A stretch of 64,000 nucleotides of DNA, from the NCBI RefSeq assembly GCF_018139145.2, contig NC_059478.1, positions 28,427,001 to 28,491,000 on the forward strand, given 5' to 3'. The DNA is from Gymnogyps californianus. Taxonomy: Eukaryota > Chordata > Aves > Accipitriformes > Cathartidae. Shown here one piece after another: positions 38,216-51,777 of this stretch. The notes under the pieces were generated by a model. The model made no database searches and was not told the origin of the DNA. It saw only the letters and a list, made by a program, of their open reading frames with translations. Position 1 is the stretch's first letter. Each line of letters begins with the position of its first letter. Both the position numbers and the translations under genes were made by a program.

Positions 38216-39149
38216 TTTGTGTCAAGATACATTCCAATGCTAACTTAAATTTAGCATATTTTTTCTAGTTCATTTTCTAGTCCTAGAACACTGGTAAACA
38301 ATGAATACTATGTTATTACATAACTGTTATTTTCTGTCAAGATACTTCTATATAACTAGATGGCTACATTAGAAATATTACCTTTAATCAAAAAGAATTG
38401 TAAAATAATATGTGGATGAAATTTCTTAGTATGAAGATGTTAGCCTAAATGCTTTGATTGCATTATGTCAAACTCATAAAATGAAATTTCTACACTATAA
38501 AAGCATTTTTAGTAGATTACAAAATGCTTCAGTGGTGGATATGACTAATTCAGTAAAAATCAATAGGAAACTGATATGATTACACTTTTTCCATCTTTAT
38601 TTCCATTTCATCTATCATTTTCTCTCAAACCACATGCCTGTATTGTTATGAAATTTTTTATTATTTGTATAAGCAACATTATTCATGTTTCATGAATTTG
38701 ACCAAGTTCATAAACTGAAAACGACTTGTAATCTACCTTACTGCACTTCTCCATTAAAGTTCTGACCTAGCTGGCCTTCGCTAATAGAACAAACTGTTAT
38801 GCAAGGCAGGTTTTACTTAAGATGAAATAAAGAATCTGTATTTTACTTGTAATGCTGCAGCCACATGTCAAAGTAAATTATTTAAACAAGTAATTCTGCA
38901 AGCAAATGTATCCATTAAGTGCCAGATTGTGTACAAGAGCTGCAAGGCCAGCCACAACTCTCACTCCTACACTCTTCTACTTGAAGGCAGAGTAATTCAC
39001 TACACACTGTAACAAAAGTATGAAGAGTTTATGAATGCATAAAGAAGCACATGGCAAAAAAAAAAAGAGCAATCTCCATAAACTGAATCCTAAAGTTCCT
39101 TATTTAATGTAAACTCAATCAAATTTCCCTTTCAATAATATTTAAATCT
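38216..39149. other. Unique AT-rich noncoding DNA
   Basis: Nothing recognised. Confidence 0.6.
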
Positions 39150-39235
39150 TGTTCACCATAGATCTCAAAGTACTTTACAAAGCAGCATAAGCCTTATTAT
39201 CTCATTGAAGTTAAAACGAGATTGTCCTGAGGAAG
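39150..39235 (-). mobile_element. MIR/CORE-SINE-like remnant
   Basis: GATCTCAAAGTACTTTACAA (39161-39180) is nearly identical to the reverse complement of the 'ttgtaaagtgctttgagatc' 3' motif of MIR-like SINEs. It is followed by the expected TTATTATCTCATT stretch and a decayed 'ggggaaactgaggc' region. Confidence 0.7.
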
Positions 39236-40234
39236 GAAAGAATAAGGATTTCAGGATTTGTCTCAATAAAAGGTATGAAAAACCTGCTAGAGTTGAACAG
39301 ATCTATTACATCACAGAGACAAGAAAAGCTACATCTGTAATATGTTTCTTTTTTCCCCACCAAGTTACTAGTTCTTTATCAAATTAGTAAAAATAGCATC
39401 ACTACATCTTGTAATACTGAAATATATAGTAGAATAAGTATCAGAGTATTTACTTATTTAAGTTATGGCTACATGCTTGGGGATTTTTTCAAGTATCAAG
39501 GAAAATTTTCAGGTATGTTTTATTTGTCATTTACAAAAGAGATTGAGAATGAGAAGAGCAATTTACAAGATAGCCACAGAACAATTTTAGCATCTGCCCA
39601 TATGGAAAAAGGATATTTGGAGAGTACCGAGTACAATTACAAAGGTCTTTTCTAATTCAGTTTAGCAGCTACAAACATAAAGCACTGCTAGATGCAGCCA
39701 TCATCTAGGAGCCCCTGTTGTAATGCCTGGGATACTGGAAGACACCTAGAAAAGCTGGGCACACTATTTCCCCTGAAATTCAAACGGCAATTGAAGTTCG
39801 GGACCACCAAGAGATTTTGGTGCTGTGACACAGCAGCTTGTCGTACCTAAGGAGCAGGCACATGAACCTCAGGTGGAAGACACAGTTCCCTAAAAAAGTC
39901 TTGGGAAAGGCTATGTGCTTTAGCGATTCCCAGCAGGGAGTCAATAGTTGGAGAGGCTAGTGAAACCAGGGAAGCTTAGAAACAAGAGTAGACCTTAAAC
40001 AGAGGCGGTATTGAAAGGACATGCTTTCCCCTAGGATCACTTAGCCCTAAGCTAGAGCTCAGAGAAGATATATGCCTCCATTTTAAATTCAATGAAAGAA
40101 TCATTGAAAGAGCGCTTATTTTCAGAACATAGGTTGCACTTAGGGTAGCCAGGAATGAACATCTTTGCACATGACTTAGGCAGCTCTGGGCATGCATTGA
40201 ACTGAAGGCACAGAAAGAACCTCAGTGGCAAAAT
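39236..40234. other. Noncoding DNA, possibly repeat-derived
   Basis: About 39690-40230 is GC-richer and contains AGGAGCCCCTGTTG and GACACCTAGAAAAGCTGGGC, similar to pieces of the repeat that follows. It may belong to the same old insertion. No gene is recognised; the minus-strand open frames near 39976-40243 overlap one another. Confidence 0.45.
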
Positions 40235-40372
40235 CTCAGGCACCTACCAGACTTCAGACACCTAATGGTTTGAGGGATTTCAAAGATTACATAAATTAGG
40301 TGCATAAATCCAAATCAAAATTTAGACACCATTTGTTCACCAGTTCCTGGAGGTATTTTTTGAAAATCACAT
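40235..40372. mobile_element. Old amniote repeat with AGGCACCTAA motifs
   Basis: Several copies of a short motif occur in both orientations: CAGGCACCTAC, CAGACACCTAATGG, TTAGGTGCATAAATCC and TTTAGACACC. They are followed by TTTTTTGAAAATCAC. This is the look of the 'ttaggcacctaaatccctttgaaaatctgggcc' repeats common in turtle, crocodilian and bird DNA. Class unknown to me. Confidence 0.5.
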
Positions 40373-41754
40373 CCTTTTTATCTGTAATAGGAGGCAATTA
40401 TATATTTGCACTTGAGATCACGTAATATTTTGCAAATTTACAATATAAATATTTCTCTCAAAGTTGTAATTTTCTTCAGGTGATCATAAGAGCTACAGCA
40501 CATTCATCTGACTAACAATGCAAGAAGATATATACATATTTCAGGATTAATGATAGGGTGCTTAAAGTAGCTTGCGGTAATACTCTGAGAAGAATAAGAG
40601 GTTGTCATTAAAAAAAAAGACAGAGAGGAAAATTTTGGGATTGCAAACTAAAATTATTCTGCATAGGTAATTCCATTTGGTACTTTTTTAAATGATTTAA
40701 CTTTGCTGATGTCAATGAACAGAAAGGCATATTATCAGATACTATTTTGTTTTTTGTCACTTAAATGGTTCTTCAGTGCTGGAGTTATCTTCATTAGACT
40801 GGTCATAAAAATATATATTTAAATTAACACACTGATGGCTGCATTTTTTTGCCCGTCTTCACAACATACTCTCTACTAATGCTGGTAGAGGAAACTGTAA
40901 AATAAATTTTGCAATGTCTGCAATGACAAGGTCACCAGTTCCAATTCAACATTGTTTAAAAAAAATAGATGTCATTAGAGCTTGAGAAATTTATTTAACA
41001 TTCCCTAGCTTGTAGTCTAAGCCCCTTGTTACAGGAAAAAATGCCAGTGGTAACATACTCTAAAAGCCTTATCTTCTACAATTTAAAGGAATACAACATT
41101 TGTGTATCACTCACAGTATGAGGTATTTATTTACAATGTTGCAAACTGTCAGCTCCTGTTTTATTGCTATTATATATAGGATGTCAGGAACTGTCAAGAG
41201 TAAGAGCTTTACCAAGGGACAGGCCATGTTAAGGCAGTGGATTAGGTAGATGCTGCATTGAACACGCACTGCTTGCCGTTAAGGGAGCTCTTACAGAGCA
41301 ACCATGAAATGGTGGGTCATTACAGCACCCAGGGTGGCAGCTAAGCACAATCACCTTCACATGGGGTTCAGTGGGGCTTGCTGAGACTAGAAAAATGAGA
41401 AATTAAAAACTGTATATATATGAAAATATATCAGGGAAATTGGGAATCAAGGAAGGCAACAAAGTGTTTATACTAATGAAAACCTCAGAGCAAGAAGAGG
41501 TAGGAAACAGCCATGAATAAATTTAGGTTGAGAATTAGATGACTATTTCTAACCGTCTGAGAAGTGAAGTTGTGGAAACCTGTCTTACTATGAGTGCTGG
41601 GTTAATAACCCAACCCATAATAATCTATGAGGCTCAATCTCTGCAAAAAACATTGTATGTATGTCTCCATGGTACAGTGTCAAAGATACAAGCTTGCTGA
41701 GAACAAACAAGGACATGAGAAGCAGATCAGGAGCATTAGCACAGCTTTCCACCC
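40373..41754. other. Unique noncoding DNA
   Basis: A 9-bp inverted pair GTAAGAGCT (41200-41208) and AGCTCTTAC (41286-41294) bounds a 95-base, slightly GC-richer segment. Otherwise nothing recognised. Confidence 0.55.
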
Positions 41755-42055
41755 ACTGTTTGCTTTCTTGTCTGCACTGTGCTTCCTCTTTCCTCCATAG
41801 CATTATGGAGAACTTTTCTATCTAACTGATTTTTGGAGTCTGCTGTTCCCTCTTTCTTCACACTTTTTTTATCTGTTTCTTTCCTCTCATTATGCACTCT
41901 AAGTCCTGCCCTCGATTTTGTCCAGTCCACCTCTTTCCCCACAAAGACTATTCTCTTTGAATACTGCATTCCCTTTCATAATTTAACAGTCCTTTCCTCT
42001 CCCACACATCCTGGCACCCACAATTTTTATTCCCATCTGCTGCTTTATGCCTAGG
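41755..42055. repeat. Pyrimidine-rich tract
   Basis: The plus strand is dominated by C and T over about 300 bases, with many CTTTCCTC-type runs but no strict repeat unit. A small hairpin CTCCATA/TATGGAG sits at about 41793-41810. The open frames on both strands here follow from the composition bias. Confidence 0.7.
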
Positions 42056-44317
42056 ATTGAAATATTTACCAGAAACATAGTAACTAGTGAACTAAATGAA
42101 GAAATGGAGCCCATTTTCCAGAGACAATATGTAGACAGCAAACCAAATCATCTTGTTCATCTTCAGATATACTGATACCTTTAATGCATACTGGTAAGCT
42201 AAAGAAGAAGCATTTGGCAGGGATGAAGAAAAGTATCTAAAATAAAGCCAAGACACAGCAGCTTTAAGACGACTATTTCTTTATGAACTAGAGATACATA
42301 TTTGTTGCAAAAAAGAAACTCCTGCAAGTTTTATCACTGCATATGGAAATCCCTATCAGTGTGCTGTTCTCAAACTCAAACCCGTTTTCTCGCATTCAAC
42401 CAATGTTGTATAATAAACTTGAAGAGTCCTTACTCATTAGGCTTTGTAGGAAAGAAAGAATACTTCATCTTTCCTTACTGTTTTCTCACATCACACTGCT
42501 TTTGGGCTCCTGAGATGAGATTACAGATGACAGCAGAAGAGATTAGCAAAAGATTAATAGTCTGTCTTCAGAGGGCTATTCTACACTGAATTGTTCCACC
42601 AATATCTCCTGCTTCTCACTGCTTTTTTAAGTGGCACCTGAGCGGAAGCTGACCTGGTCTTGGCAGTTTCCCTCCTGTTCAGCCCATGTTTCTCCAAAGG
42701 TCTTCCTGCACTATACTGTACCCAGGCCTAAACCTGTAAAGTAACTGACTTGATGATAAGAGAAATCTTAACAAGCCTGATATAGTTGTTACATCATGCC
42801 CCATTCTGCCTACTATGATGAGGAAATTGTGCTCCACACAGCCAACAAGCCAAAGAAAAATGGAAGTGGCACAGGGAGACAGTAGACGAGGATTCCTTCC
42901 CCTACATATTATCACTCATGAGCAGACCTGAACTGCAGACCACCAAATACTACCAGTTTGAACCTGTAGGCTTGCCCAGAAATAGATTTCCTAGACAGGT
43001 TAGTCCATTTGGTTGACAGTTGCAGTAACTGCCAATTTTTTACCTTTTCCTAGGGAATATTTTTCCCCTGCTTCCCTGTTTCCCTTTTCCCCAGACGTGC
43101 TTGTTCTGATGAGTGTCTGTCTTTTGGGGAAAAAAATCTTTTGAGATAGCTCTATAAAAATTAGGAACAATTATAACCATTATGTGCATTTCTCAAAATA
43201 GAAACCTTAAAGTTTTAAATTACAAGAGGTCTCTTGCATACAGATTTGTATTATTGGTCTATTAAATGATGGTGATAAACTTGTCATTAGTTTAACACAG
43301 GAGCTGCTGTAAGTACATTTAATCCTGCACTTGGTTTTCTTCACTTTGTACAAAATGGAGTAGATAAGCCACTTTGCTTCTTTACATGCTAATCACTTTC
43401 AAAACACCTGTATCCCCTTTGTCAACTGTGCATCCTTTATTAGTATTGGCAAATACTACTTAAACAGAATTCTCACAAGTCCCAGATATGAAAGAACAAT
43501 CAACATGTCAACTCACACATTAGTAAGAGACTACCACACATCAGATCTTTTCAATGTTTGTGATTCTATTGGGATAATATGGATTGAAATAGTATATCAC
43601 AAACACAGAAAGGAAGGTCTCCAGTGACAACAATACATCAATGATGTCAAAACACTGTCAAATAAAGCTATTATTCTTCCAGCTGATACTTTCACTTGCA
43701 TAGTTTTCCATTGTTATGTTGTTATTTCCCCTGTATTTTCATTGTTCAAAATTCAAGCAGTTATTAATTTTATGCACGCATGTCAGTTCAGACATTAAAC
43801 AGAGGAACATTTTAAGTGTTCAGGAGTTATGCTTTTCATTACAGAAGTGTCTTTCCTCTTATGAAAGCCTTTCATGCCATACAGAGTACCATAAATGTAA
43901 CCTCTTTGTTTCTAAATACTACTGTACACATACATGAAAATTGCAGAAAAGCAACTAAGGAATGCACTCTGTAATTGAAGACATTCAGTTTGAACATAGT
44001 TTATTTCACGGTTTACTATAACAATGAGCAGAAATGTTTATATCAGGAAAAACTTTTGTAACATTATGCCATAAAGTCCTCTCTGCTGCACAAAAAGACA
44101 AGACAGAGAAATCCATTTCACTTTCCCAGAAAGATTAGCAAAGTCAAAAAAAGAATCATGGAAATGCTTTTTAAGTGCTCTCATCAGTTTGTACGGGATT
44201 TGAAGTTATAGTATACCTTAAAAGTAGGTCATTGCATGTTAATGTACACATAAGTTTAAGAAACTATCTTTCTCTTGTAAAAACAGTAGGTAAGCGGGAA
44301 TTGAGAGACACGCTTCC
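42056..44317. other. Unique noncoding DNA
   Basis: No gene or repeat family recognised. Confidence 0.6.
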
Positions 44318-44470
44318 TAATTTGCCATTCATTATCTGTGTAACTTTGAGTAAACAGAACCCTTTGCTTTAAATACACCATCTGTGAAAAGTGAATAAGT
44401 TACTCATCTTTGTAAAGTACTCTGAAATACTGGATGAAAAGTAATTCCTTAGTACAAAATATTGTTAGTC
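44318..44470 (+). mobile_element. MIR/CORE-SINE-like element, near full length
   Basis: The order fits the consensus. TTTGCCATTCATTATCTGTG and TAACTTTGAG correspond to 'ctgtgtgaccttgag'. ACACCATCTGTGAAAAGTGA corresponds to 'ccatctgtaaaatggga'. CTTTGTAAAGTACTCTGAAA and ACTGGATGAAAAG correspond to 'tttgtaaagtgctttgagatctacggatgaaaag'. It ends in an ATTGTTA-type tail. It is a clear though old tRNA-derived SINE. Confidence 0.75.
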
Positions 44471-47400
44471 CTAAAAAAACTGGGAAACAATATACTTACA
44501 TACTTAAGTGGTGAGCACACTACTCAGTAAGGAACTAATTATGAATAGTGCTACCAAGAACTATGTATAGTGTTACATCCTTCCTCCTGCCTCTGAGCTA
44601 GTCTTCTATGCTGTTTTGCAAAAATGTTCATCTTTTCTGTATTATTGGGCAAAACAAAACAAAAAATATCAAAATGCTTTGCATTTTTTATTTATGGAAA
44701 GAAATAAATCAGTCTCTAGTTAGTATCCTGTCCTGCAGTACTCGTATACTAAAGCCTAACAGTAGAGCAATTAAACACAGATAGATATCTCTTTAAGCTC
44801 CAGTCACAGTTGACATCCCTGAAGACCTAAATCCCTTGAAACACATGGATTTTTCAGCCTGAAAGACAGGATAATATAAATAGCTGTGAAGAGACAATTC
44901 AATAATTATATTACAGTTTCATCCAGTCTAAAAATATTCTTGAAGTAGAGATTTTTAGTAAGTTTTTAGAGTGTAGGAATATGACTATGGACCAATGATT
45001 ATATTCCTGGTTTGAGTATGGAAAAGCCACACAACTGTCCTTTGTTTATAACACACAGACACATGTAACATAATACAAAATATAATACAGGTTTTCTGAC
45101 AAAACAGTTTGTTGCATATATCCCTGTAATGGCAAAATGAAAACTCTGATTCTTTTTCCTTTAATCTCCATACTTCTTTTTGAAGATAGCATTGGGCTGC
45201 TTTTTTTTTTTTTTTTAAATGAAGAAAATAATACCTTTGGCACATTCTGTCAATGATGCTGTCATTTTGCAACCTGCCCACACAAAACCTGTCTCCATAG
45301 TCCTTCTTTCATCTATTTAATGTTACTTCTTCAGAAGAAGCACCTGCACTTGTAGCCGTATCAACACCCTGAGAACACCAAGCCTGACTCTTGGGCTAAA
45401 GCCTGAGATTACAGGTAAATGTGATCTGTCTGGGGAGGTGGTGTTACCTTCAGGGCTGCCTCTGGCAGCCAAAAGATTGTAAATCAGAGGGTTAGGACTC
45501 CCCTTGAACCCTAAGAGAGGACAGTTTGCTTCCTAGGGTCTAGTAAGCAGCAGTATCATACTCAGGACCAGATCTTGTAACTGAGAATCAAGAAAGTCAT
45601 TATTTATTGATATGATTCTTATTATAATAGATTCCTAATAATAGCTGGCACTGGACATACATGTGATGCTTGTGCTCAAAGTATTTTTAAATAATTCGAA
45701 AGAGATTGTGGAGATTTGAGATAATGCTGTCAAAATAGAAGTAATTGCACTACATTTAAATGGGAGATGGCTGCTACAGCCTTTGCCCTAGGACAGCAGC
45801 TGGGGAGTGTTGACAGGGTTTACCACATGAATTCTGTATTTTACATGACTAAATTAACTCACTTAATGATTTGAAATGATTCCATAATTTGAACTCGGGG
45901 AGAAGGCACAAAGAGCACATTCCTAGGACTGCTGCTGTTGTGATGGTCTAAGAATGTAAGACAAGCGCTGAAGAAAGAGATGGCATATATTATTAATCCA
46001 AGCGGTGTACCTGGGTGGGACATAGACAAGTTTTTGAGCCCCAAAACCCTTTCATGCTTAATAGATTGTTTATTCCCTCCTACACCAATTATACTAGTAC
46101 ATCTGTTAAAGAAAAAAAAAATACTTCTTACAATCCCTAACCTGCTTAGAAGATGGATTCTCCATGTAAACGAGACTTTAACAGTACCCTAAAACAGCTG
46201 AATAAGGCACACCTCACATCCTACCCTCAGTGTTTTCTTTGACCTTCATGCCCTGAAACAAACTGATTATTTTGGAGCGAGGGAACAAAAAACAGCCAGA
46301 AAAAATTTCCCTCCAGGAATCAGTTCCAATAAACTTGAAATGCAAAAAATGGTATCGTATTTTGAAAGCAACCTTCTTAAGTCTGTAGACTGGTCAGATA
46401 AAACTTTCTTTAACAATGGAGATTTTTTTAAAATGTTCACTTTTATGACTACTTAGTTTGCATTTGAATGAAATTAATAGGAAAGACATACTAATGTATA
46501 TTTATTTGGTTCAATCATTGCAAGTTGACTTCATTTCTGAAGTGTTATATACATCTTACTGAGTCTGACATATTTATATTTAATGAAAATAGTTTTCACC
46601 AAGTCGAGTATTTTTTCACATGTGATCACGCTCAATAGTAATTTTGTGTTGTTATTCTCCTCTCCTTAACCTAAATTCTGTTCAACTCGCTTAAGTAAGT
46701 AGTCATTTGGCCTTCTGTACATGATGGTCATGGTCTCTCATCACAGTTACACTAGTTTTTCCACTAATAACAACAACTCCTTTTGCAAGAACAAAAGCTC
46801 CTCTTGATGATGATGATGACTAAATGATGTGTACATCAGAAAACATGCTTCAGATTAAAAATGGAGCTGAATGGACATTTTATGCCTCTTGCCCATCGGA
46901 GCTTGGAGAGGAGACAAAATACACAGAAAGAAGACCTAGGGAAAGACTTCTGAAAGAGTATTGTAAACTACAGCCACTCACCCAGACCACCAATGTAAAT
47001 CAATTATGCTTCACTGGGAATAGTACAACGGGGAGAAGAAGGGCAAGGCAGAAACTTGCTAACACTGGTTTTGGTGTTTATATTTTATCAGTTTAGGGAG
47101 CAATAGAATGTGGCTTACAACCCACGGAAATAGGCTACAATGAATTAAATGTACTGTAGAGTTACGCCTGAGGTTTTCAGTATGTTCCACACTCAATTTC
47201 ACATGCTACATAGCACTGCAGTCCAGAAGGCTGAGTTCTGGTCAATCAGAAACTAATTATTTCTTGGTAGACAAGTATATTTCTGTAGGGTGAAGCTCCA
47301 TTCAGTACTTGTCTCCAAAGCATTTAGAATCTTATTATAATCCATGTGACCTGTTTCTATTTTAAGTGAAGTAATTCACCAAACTGACACTGATAATTCT

Positions 47401-47911
47401 AAGTAAAGTTTTACAGTCAATCATATGAAGTACTGTGTGTGGATATTTCTTTCTTGGGGTTGGTTTTTTTTTTCCTATCTCAGTATATTATAAAAGTAGA
47501 ATTTAATCTTGAATCAATGCAGTTTATGGAATACACTGTATACATCCTTAAGACACAGGGAAGGCTAGCAGCAACTGTTAAATTGTCACAATTGATTTCT
47601 TAGATACTAGAATAAGGTGTTTTGAGAAGGATGATACTTGTATGCTAAAATTTTTAAAATATTTGGTTTATAAGTACAGGGACAACATAAAGTAAATCTG
47701 ATATGATAGGAACTCATATAGTAACTTGCACTAGAAGCAAAAGGATCAACTTGTGATCTCAGGCTATTCTGCAGTGAATATGTGTGTCAGATAGTTTTAA
47801 GATGAAATTCTTTCATAAAGAATCATAAGACTGGTTGATTTTTCATATGATTTAGCACCTTTTCTGTGTGATACTTTAGAGAGATCCAATACCGGCATGC
47901 TTCTCAGACTC
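44471..47911. other. Unique noncoding DNA
   Basis: T x16 lies at 45201-45216. A palindromic CTTCTTCAGAAGAAG occurs at 45326-45340. The patch 45330-45560 is GC-richer and looks like a possible interspersed repeat, but I cannot assign it. A short TGA trinucleotide run lies at about 46805-46819. Confidence 0.55.
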
Positions 47912-48050
47912 AATGTGTGAGATGGCCTTTCAAAAATCATTTCACCATGGTATGCCTCAGCTTCCCATCTGTAAAGCGGTAATAATATGTCTTATAACAT
48001 ATGTAAGCACCTTCAAGATTTACTCATGAGAAGTGTTCATAATAGAACTT
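47912..48050 (+). mobile_element. MIR/CORE-SINE-like element
   Basis: AATGTGTGAGATGGCC and AAAATCATTTCACC correspond to the 'tgtgtgaccttggg...aaatcacttaacc' part. ATGCCTCAGCTTCCCATCTG and TAAAGCGGTAATAATATG (47952-47988) are almost the textbook core. GTAAGCACCTTCAAGATTTA followed by TGAGAAGTGTTCATAA matches the 3' 'gtaaagcactttgagatct...gaaaagtgctatataa' part. Confidence 0.78.
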
Positions 48051-48127
48051 GTCAGTATATACAGCTTTAGTCAACAAACAAGATTCTTAAAAATGTGTAA
48101 TTAAATGAGAAATAAACATCCCACTCT
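48051..48127. other. Spacer between SINE and CR1
   Basis: AT-rich, no feature. The AGAAATAAACATC stretch is not associated with a tail. Confidence 0.5.
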
Positions 48128-48312
48128 GCTGAGCACTTGTTCAGCCACACCAGGAATAACACGTCTAGTTTTGGTCCCCCCCAGCTCATGAGAGACACTG
48201 AAAACCTGCCAAAGGTCCGGTGGTGGGCCGCCAGGATGATTAAGGGGTTGGAGAACTTAACATATGAAGAAACGTTGAGGGACTTGGGTTTGTTCAGCTT
48301 AGAGGGCTGAGA
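48128..48312 (+). mobile_element. CR1 LINE internal fragment
   Basis: TAGTTTTGGTCCCCCCCAGC, then CCGCCAGGATGATTAAGGGG, TTGGAGAACTTAACATATGA and GTTTGTTCAGCTTAGAGGGC (48287-48306), follow the CR1 order 'gttctgggccccccagc', 'gggccaccaggatgatcaggggg', 'ctggagaacctctcatatgaggaa' and 'ttgttcagcctggagaag'. Both the 5' part and the 3' tail are missing, so it is an internal remnant trimmed by deletion. Confidence 0.85.
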
Positions 48313-51300
48313 GCAGTGAGTATGAACACTGCCACACCAAAATTGCAGCTAACATTGACAAGAGCCGTGCCTTGACAGATCTTAATTCTACTGTAAAGTA
48401 TGTCCCTAAAAACCTATACTTTGTCTTGCTCTGGAGCATTACAAATATAAGAAATGCAAGAAAGACCTTTATGGCATTTAAATAGCCAATTCCATTGATC
48501 CAATGCAGACATAAAGATCAAATCCTTGACTGTCCATTTTAGACTTTGTGAGAAATGTTTGCCAATATGACTTGTCAATGTATTTCTAAAGCACAGGAGA
48601 TGAATCACGGATATTGTTATTCTGTACGAAAATGCACTATTTCCCTAGACAAATCACCCTTTTGCATTAAGGAGCTGATGTGACACTTCCTTGCTTGTTC
48701 ATGCAAAACACTGCTATACTGTTGTCTGTCATTAAATGGATGCTTTAACCAGAATCTGGCCAGGAGCTTTCTCTATCGCTCTGAGACACAGCAAAGATTT
48801 AATCTCTTATCACAGTAAACTGTTCTGAGAAAATCCCTTGAGTTGGGATGTTGGGATGGATATTCTGCTACTGGCTAAGGTAATCTTATATTGTCCATTG
48901 GCAATGGAACTGGGAAAAAATAGAAGTGATCCTCAAAGCTGGTAGACAAAGTATAAGAATTCTGATATCTGGGCAGCTCTTGACAAAACCAGCAAATTCT
49001 CTACTAAGCAGGCAGAGATAAACTGCACTAGCTACAGTCACCCCTGATATGGAACACCATGACTTTTTCTTCCATGAATCTGAAGATTTTTGCTACATGC
49101 ATAGAATGAGGATAGACATCATTATCGATAAGGCTGTTTGTTCTCGATAGCTTGGATGGGAATATCTGAAGACTATAATATAGCACACAAATCTTTTGTA
49201 TGTGCAAAATTTAATCTGTTCTTGAATTTAAAGTATCGCACCCTTTAAAAGAATGAGCACTAACAAATGCTGACCAGAGTAGTAACAATAATACTCCCCA
49301 GATATGGGTCACATGGAAAGGACAATAACAAAATGATCACTTAAAACTTATATAATGCACATCATTGGTAAGGTTGTCAGAAAATCAATTCAGACAAATT
49401 TAAGCCTCATATTGAATTCATTACTTTTCAAAAATATTTCAGATAATCCAAAACACTTATCCATGCCAGGAATTTACTCACAGCTGTATAACATGTTGGT
49501 AGTGACAATTTTCTTAGATGTAGGAAGGGATAGACAGGGATGTGTTTGCAAATGTAATAGGCACAGGAAAAGAAAACCTATATATGTTGAGTTGCATTAG
49601 ATAACCACATAGATATATTTCTGCTCAATTATCCTGACTATGTGCACAATGCAACCAGCTTTAAAATTATTTGAAACTTTATTATGTGTTTCAATATAAC
49701 ACTACACTGCTGTATCAAAGATGAAGTAAAACCAGTAAATCTTTCCATCTAAGAAGGGATTCTGGAGGCCATCAAATTATTTGGTTTTATTAGGAAAATT
49801 GTTTAAAAGGAACTGAATGCAGATAACAAAGGCTGTGAAGCACACAAAACAGTGGCCACAAACATTTTTGATGCTGGTTTAAAAGAAGCAACTAGTTAGT
49901 GAACTTAGTGTCATGTGAATGTAAATTATTAAACACAGGCCATAAAATACAGTTTCCACCTGCCAAAGAATTAAGTACTCTGACTGAACTGCTAAAAAGG
50001 TCTAAAAAATCATTTATATTAAAGTAACAGAATCAAAATATAGGCAGCAAGGTTGCAGTTGACTGTCAAGAAAGTTGCATAAAATCCTCCTCCTTTTCTT
50101 TCCATTCATAGTACAGTAAGACTCAGTTCTCCATTTGCTGGATTTTTCTGAGGGCTAGGGAGATTTTTTTGGTATGTGCTTAGCTTTACTTCCTCAGTAG
50201 CATTATACATACTTCACTGCAAGGAACTTAGAAATTTATTTAAGAGAGTTACCTAGCAGTCTTAAGGGGAAAAGATACATTCCAAAGTCAAACTCAAAAG
50301 GCAAGATTTTCCACATATGCACTTCCCAGACCCCCCAGGGAAATGAAAAGGCAAATCCAGATGCAAATCTTGCTCTAAAGGCAAAACAGAACTTAAGAGA
50401 GACTTTTCAACATGCAGCTGGACAAGACGTAGGACACCTTTGTGTTATAAAAGAGCAGCTGATGCACGAGGTTTAATAGCTATAGGTTCATGGGCATGGA
50501 ACAACCAGATATGAGATAAACAAAGATAAGCAATAAGCGCATTTAATAGCACTAGGAACCTCCAAATCCAGGGGACTGTAGAGGTCATACTCTTACACTG
50601 ATTTTGTGAACAAAGAAAATCCGTAGAGGTTTTAGAGATGATCTGTACAGGCTGTATTGCCATTTGTGAAAAGGAGAGAAGAGAAATGAAGTGAAAGCAA
50701 TCCTGTTTGACGTGAGTTACAGAAGGACTATCTTTCAGCATTGGCTCACGTGAGGAGAGACTTGTCTGTGGACTGAAATAAGATTTTAATCTTTGATTTA
50801 AACTATGCTACACAGTAGCGGACAAAATACTTCACTGCACTTAAGGCAGGACTTTGAAGTGAGCAACACTCCACCCTGCTCTACTCAAAGTTACTTATCA
50901 AGGAAAAGATGCAGGTTGCCAAGAGGTTTCCAAGGACCATAGCTTTTGGTCTGGGACCATCATTACAAAATCATCCTCCTAAACCATGACAGAGTTAAAA
51001 CAGCACTCTGTTGTATTTTAGGAAAGTGATTTTCTAATAATAATTAACAAGTATGGAGAAGGTGTACCAGTCTTGACTGCAGGAGATATCGCAGTATCTT
51101 CTCAGAGAAGGTTCTTTTAGTCCACTGTTTAGCTATTCTGGTAAATCAGTCACTGTATATGTTGAATAAATTACTGTATAATCACTTCTGCCAGAGTGGC
51201 ACCTTTTTTTTAATTTTTTTTCCTGGAATATGTAAGTTGGAAAAGTGTTCTCATTCTGTTACTGAGATCTTTTCCAACTTGGTGGCATGCTGGAATACTT

Positions 51301-51777
51301 CTTTTCTACTTGACCTGTTGCAAAAAATATATGGACAGTCTTTCCTAGGAATGCAATCATAGGAGGTTCAAAAATTTGCTCTACCCTTCTTAACAAGTAA
51401 AATAAAACCAGAAAGCTTTCCCTTTGCATAGATTTTTAGGCAAAACAGAAAAAAAGTAGCTCAATTCAGACTTATGCATGCAGTCTTATGCCTACATAAA
51501 TGCAGATGGATAAGGAATATTTCTTCATTTACTCCCACATTGATATTTATACCACAAGTTATTCACATTTACCTGTTACTTGAGACTTCGGTATGGTGTA
51601 AAGGATGCAACATATACTTGCAGTTTTGTATTCAAGAGGAGTTGCTGTGCTCAGGGCATCCTAGCCAGCAAGTAAGCTTACATGCATAAGCCATATTTAT
51701 CTATAAGTATGACACAAAGCTGATTAAAAACAAAATCAATCTCTTAAATACAACTGATGTGAAGAAACAGAATGAAA
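48313..51777. other. Unique noncoding DNA
   Basis: No gene or repeat family recognised. Open frames such as 49355-49600 plus and 50445-50741 minus have no domain. Confidence 0.6.

Noticed and set aside
43553..43580. TTTGTGATTCTATTGGGAT as a CR1 3' tail
   Set aside because: The upstream 'agatcttttcaatg' is too far from CR1 and the rest of the element is absent.
45201..45216. T-run as a minus-strand retrocopy tail
   Set aside because: The minus-strand sequence before it shows no canonical AATAAA signal and no recognisable gene remnant.
46134..46146. CCCTAACC as an interstitial telomere repeat
   Set aside because: A single unit only, without an array.
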